Assembly (NCBI GenBank): GCA_016788205.1
Contig: JAEUTA010000015.1
Coordinates: 1 to 44,314, forward strand
Reading direction: 5' to 3'
Length of the DNA: 44,314 nucleotides
DNA from: Flavobacteriales bacterium
Lineage (GTDB): Bacteria; Bacteroidota; Bacteroidia; Flavobacteriales_F; PHOS-HE28
The translations under genes were made by a program, and so were the position numbers. Under the pieces are notes generated by a model. That model was not told the origin of the DNA, searched no databases, and was given only the letters and a program-made list of their open reading frames with translations. The stretch's first letter is position 1. Each line of letters begins with the position of its first letter. Positions 42,033 through 44,314 of this stretch are shown piece after piece.

Positions 42033-43754
42033 ATGGAAAAGCGGCAATTGAAGGCACTCTCCCTGGTGTCCGTCGGCCTCATCGCATTGAGCGGATGCGG
42101 TGGCATCGGCAAGATGAACAAGTATGTGGAGAACATCAAGTACACGGTGGATCCCAACCCGCTCATCGTACAGGGCGATTCCGTGGCCGTGGCCATCAAC
42201 GGCAACTTCCCCGGCAAATACTTCTACAAAAAGGCTCAGGTGGAGTTGACCCCCACGCTCACCTATACCGGTGGCGAAACGCCTTACAAGACCGCCTATT
42301 TCCAGGGGGAGAAGGCCGTGGGCAATAACACGGTGATCCCTTACGAGACCGGAAAGGCCTTCACCTACAGCAACAAGGTGGCTTACACGCCTGCCATGGC
42401 TGAAAGCCAGCTCATGGTGAAGATCCTTGGTAAACAGGGGAAGGACGGCAAGAAGCAGCTTGAATTCACTCCGGTGAAGCTGGCTGACGGTGTGATCACC
42501 ACGCCATATCTGATGTTGAACGATGACAAAGTGCTTCTGGCGAAGGACGCCTTCGTGCGCATCACCGATCACAGTCAGGATGCGGTCATCAACTACCTGG
42601 TGAACGCCAGCAACGTGCGCCCCGGCGAGCTGAAGGATGCCGACATCAAGGCAATGGCCGACTTCATCAAGACGATGAAGACCAACCCGAACATCGTGGC
42701 CAAGAACGTGAGCGTCGATGCCTGGGCCAGTCCCGAAGGAGAACTCAGCAAGAACGAGAACCTGGCCGACGACCGTGCCAAGAGCGCAAAGACCTGGGCC
42801 AAAGGCGAGCTGGTCCGCGCGAAGAACGATAGCGCGAAAGCCGATGCCTTCTACACCTTGACCCCTCGTGGTGAGGATTGGGAAGGTTTCAAGCGCGCCA
42901 TGCAGGCGAGCAGCACCGTGCCTGATAAGGAACTGGTACTGCGTGTATTGGAGATGTACCCCGACCTCACCAAACGTGAGGAGGAGATCAAGAACATGGC
43001 GGCCACGTACAAGGAGATCGCCGACGAGATCCTGCCCCAACTGCGTCGCAGCGAGGTGAAATTGAACTACCAGCGCATCGGCAAGACGGACGCTCAGCTC
43101 ACGGAGATGAGCCGCACCATGCCGGATAGCCTCAACGTGGAAGAGTTGCTCTTCGCGGCCACGCTGACCACGGACCTGAACGAGCAACTGCGGATCTACA
43201 AGGAGGCCGAGCGCGTTCACCCCACCGACCACCGCGCTGCGAACAACGTAGGCTACATCTACATGCTCCAGAACAAGTTGGATGAAGCAGCGGCCCAGTT
43301 CACCAAAGCCAACGGGATCAGCGATAACCCCATCAGCACCAATAACCTGGGCGTGGTGGCCCGTTTGAAAGGCGACCGTAAGAAGGCCAGCGAACTCTAC
43401 GCCAAGGCCAATGCCGCTGGTCCGGAGGTGAAGTACAACCAAGGCCTCATCGATATCCAGAACGGTAACTACAGCGGCGCCAGCAGCAACTTCGGCAGCA
43501 CGAAGAGCGTGAACGCCGCACTGGCCAAGCTGCTCGGTGGTGACGCGGCAGGTGCGCAGAGCATCCTGGATGGCGCTACGGATAAGGACACTGCTACCGG
43601 CCACTATCTGGCCGCCATCATCGCTGCCCGCGCCAACAACTGCGCTGGTGCCGCTACCAGCCTGGGCCTCGCTATCCAGAAGGACGGTGGCCTGCGTGCG
43701 AAAGCACTGAAGGACCTCGAGTTCCGCAATTGCAAAGGCAGCCTCGGTCTCTGA
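42033..43754 (+). CDS. TPR-containing lipoprotein with OmpA-like segment
   Basis: A 573-aa protein from the ATG at 42033. The signal peptide carries a lipobox, LSGC (Cys22), so the protein should be lipid-anchored. Residues ~40-200 are a beta-rich region (DPNPLIVQGDSVAVAINGNF). A segment VSVDAWASPEGELSKNENLA with DDRAKSAKTW resembles the OmpA-like modules of Bacteroidota surface proteins. From about residue 385 there are several TPRs (NNVGYIYMLQNKLDEAAAQF; NNLGVVARLKGDRKKASELY). The function is unknown; a cell-envelope scaffold is plausible. A strong terminator follows the stop. Confidence 0.9.
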   Translation: MEKRQLKALSLVSVGLIALSGCGGIGKMNKYVENIKYTVDPNPLIVQGDSVAVAINGNFPGKYFYKKAQVELTPTLTYTGGETPYKTAYFQGEKAVGNNTVIPYETGKAFTYSNKVAYTPAMAESQLMVKILGKQGKDGKKQLEFTPVKLADGVITTPYLMLNDDKVLLAKDAFVRITDHSQDAVINYLVNASNVRPGELKDADIKAMADFIKTMKTNPNIVAKNVSVDAWASPEGELSKNENLADDRAKSAKTWAKGELVRAKNDSAKADAFYTLTPRGEDWEGFKRAMQASSTVPDKELVLRVLEMYPDLTKREEEIKNMAATYKEIADEILPQLRRSEVKLNYQRIGKTDAQLTEMSRTMPDSLNVEELLFAATLTTDLNEQLRIYKEAERVHPTDHRAANNVGYIYMLQNKLDEAAAQFTKANGISDNPISTNNLGVVARLKGDRKKASELYAKANAAGPEVKYNQGLIDIQNGNYSGASSNFGSTKSVNAALAKLLGGDAAGAQSILDGATDKDTATGHYLAAIIAARANNCAGAATSLGLAIQKDGGLRAKALKDLEFRNCKGSLGL

Positions 43755-43774
43755 TCTTCGATCCCGGATCTTAG

Positions 43775-43802
43775 AGAAGCCCTCGCGCAAGCGAGGGCTT
43801 CT
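43775..43802 (+). terminator. Rho-independent-like terminator after the TPR lipoprotein
   Basis: AGAAGCCCTCGC (43775-43786) pairs with GCGAGGGCTTCT (43791-43802) across a GCAA loop: a 12-bp perfect stem followed by a short T-rich run. Confidence 0.85.
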
Positions 43803-43942
43803 TCATTCGGGGCATAAGGCGAGGCAGCAGAGGATATCTGCTAGCGCTCTTTGCGGACTATCGCGTGACCGAGCAGTACCGTGGATCCCAGAATTCCCGG
43901 AGTCGTCCGGAGGATCAGTTCGAATGCCTGGATGTCGCGCTT

Positions 43943-44203
43943 TTATGCGAGTTCTGGCATGTATCCGACACGAAGAAGTTCCGGTTCTCCATTCCGGACG
44001 AAGCTGACGCTCGGTCTCCTGCTGCCCATGGAAGCCGACAGAATGGGATGGTGTTCGATCCGAGCGGCCCCTGGGTCCATCTCGGAGCGCGTAAGTAGGT
44101 CGGCCATGGTCCGTGCGGCCAAGCCGAAGCTCGTGTAGCTGAAAAGGAGCCCTTGAACGCACATGAACCCGGCCATGATGATCCGCCATGTCAAGGTCTT
44201 CAT
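43943..44203 (-). CDS. Possible small membrane or exported protein (perhaps a broken gene)
   Basis: An 86-aa frame from the ATG at 44203, starting MKTLTWRIIMAGFMCVQGLL with a hydrophobic N-terminal stretch. The codon pattern looks like the surrounding genes. After the TAA at 43943-43945 the same frame continues for 33 more sense codons (KRDIQAFELILRTTPGILGS...) to a TAG at 43841-43843, with the same codon character and a hydrophobic segment. So this may be a short gene, or a longer one (44203 to 43841) broken by a stop. I do not recognise any family. Alternative frames here look like shadows. Confidence 0.4.
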   Translation of the reverse strand: MKTLTWRIIMAGFMCVQGLLFSYTSFGLAARTMADLLTRSEMDPGAARIEHHPILSASMGSRRPSVSFVRNGEPELLRVGYMPELA

Positions 44204-44247
44204 GTAGGCTTTCCCGAAGTTCGGCCGATCATTACTGGAGGTGAGAG

Positions 44248-44280
44248 TTGGGGTGGGCCCCCCGGGGCCAACCCCCAACA
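44248..44280. repeat. G/C-rich imperfect inverted repeat near the window end
   Basis: GTTGGGGTGGGCC (44248-44260) can pair, with one or two bulges, with GGCCAACCCCCAAC (44267-44280). It lies just upstream of the possible small gene. No further feature is clear in 44281-44314, which runs to the window edge. Confidence 0.45.
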
Positions 44281-44314
44281 GGGCGGCCCAAAGGCTCCAA
44301 TAAAACCAACCTTC

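Noticed and set aside
41922..43790. 622-aa open frame antisense to the TPR lipoprotein
   Set aside because: The plus-strand protein has a lipobox, TPRs, a promoter and a terminator; the antisense frame has a His/Gly/Val-rich composition typical of shadows.
1..44314. CRISPR array, tRNA, rRNA, transposase, integrase or origin
   Set aside because: I looked for regular spaced repeats, cloverleaf-like sequences and recombinase motifs and found none. The two DnaA-box-like sites are single and promoter-linked, so they do not make an origin.

Overview
The window looks like chromosomal DNA from a GC-rich member of the Bacteroidota, most likely the Flavobacteriales. I base this on several secreted proteins with type IX secretion (T9SS) C-terminal domains (gliding-motility/CHU_C type and type A), LytS/LytTR regulators, a K+-dependent-type membrane pyrophosphatase, DUF2797 and GH3 proteins, and many start-proximal copies of the Bacteroidota -7 promoter element TAnnTTTG or a TAnnTTCG/TTCA variant. 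I recognise no tRNA, rRNA, CRISPR array, transposase or integrase.

Layout. 1-9561 (minus strand): four large secreted proteins in a row, namely a truncated Ig/FN3-like protein, a choice-of-anchor-L protein, a multi-PKD protein and a T9SS type A protein. 9656-13788 (minus): two paralogous sensor kinase/response regulator pairs. 14148-15445 (minus): thyA-folA. 15508-18980 (minus): a ClC channel followed by a TMTC-like TPR membrane protein, then a second, displaced copy of the ClC 3' end. 19069-23731 (minus): an unknown secreted protein, a CHAP amidase coupled to a nucleoside transporter, and an LPG-synthase-type membrane protein. 23867-26743 (plus): two amino acid permeases. 26800-29227 (minus): bifunctional nuclease with a UVR motif, etfB-etfA. 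29364-34654 (plus): LamG/T9SS protein, pyruvate dehydrogenase E1 beta, and a proton pyrophosphatase fused to an OmpA domain. 34725-37933 (minus): deoxynucleoside kinase with a basic tail, a secreted protein and a GH3 protein. 37994-38794 (plus): DUF2797. 38923-40716 (minus): SppA. 40827-43754 (plus): folK, a second deoxynucleoside kinase and a TPR lipoprotein. A possible small or broken gene lies at the right edge.

How the genes fit together. Several genes serve nucleotide and folate supply: thyA, folA, folK, two deoxynucleoside kinases and a nucleoside transporter. thyA and one kinase share the same upstream layout, a DnaA-box-like 9-mer exactly 26 nt before a TAnnTTCG element. Others serve energy metabolism (ETF, E1 beta, pyrophosphatase) and the cell surface (T9SS cargo, SppA, CHAP, TPR lipoprotein).

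The most unusual structures are: (i) a 2,066-bp direct-repeat cassette that carries the TMTC-like gene and gives the ClC gene a new 3' end, with nine silent and no amino-acid-changing differences in the conserved 167 bp of the repeats; (ii) the pyrophosphatase-OmpA fusion; (iii) the shared upstream layout of thyA and the deoxynucleoside kinase; and (iv) several families of intergenic inverted repeats next to stop codons. All functions are read from sequence alone; no database search was run.
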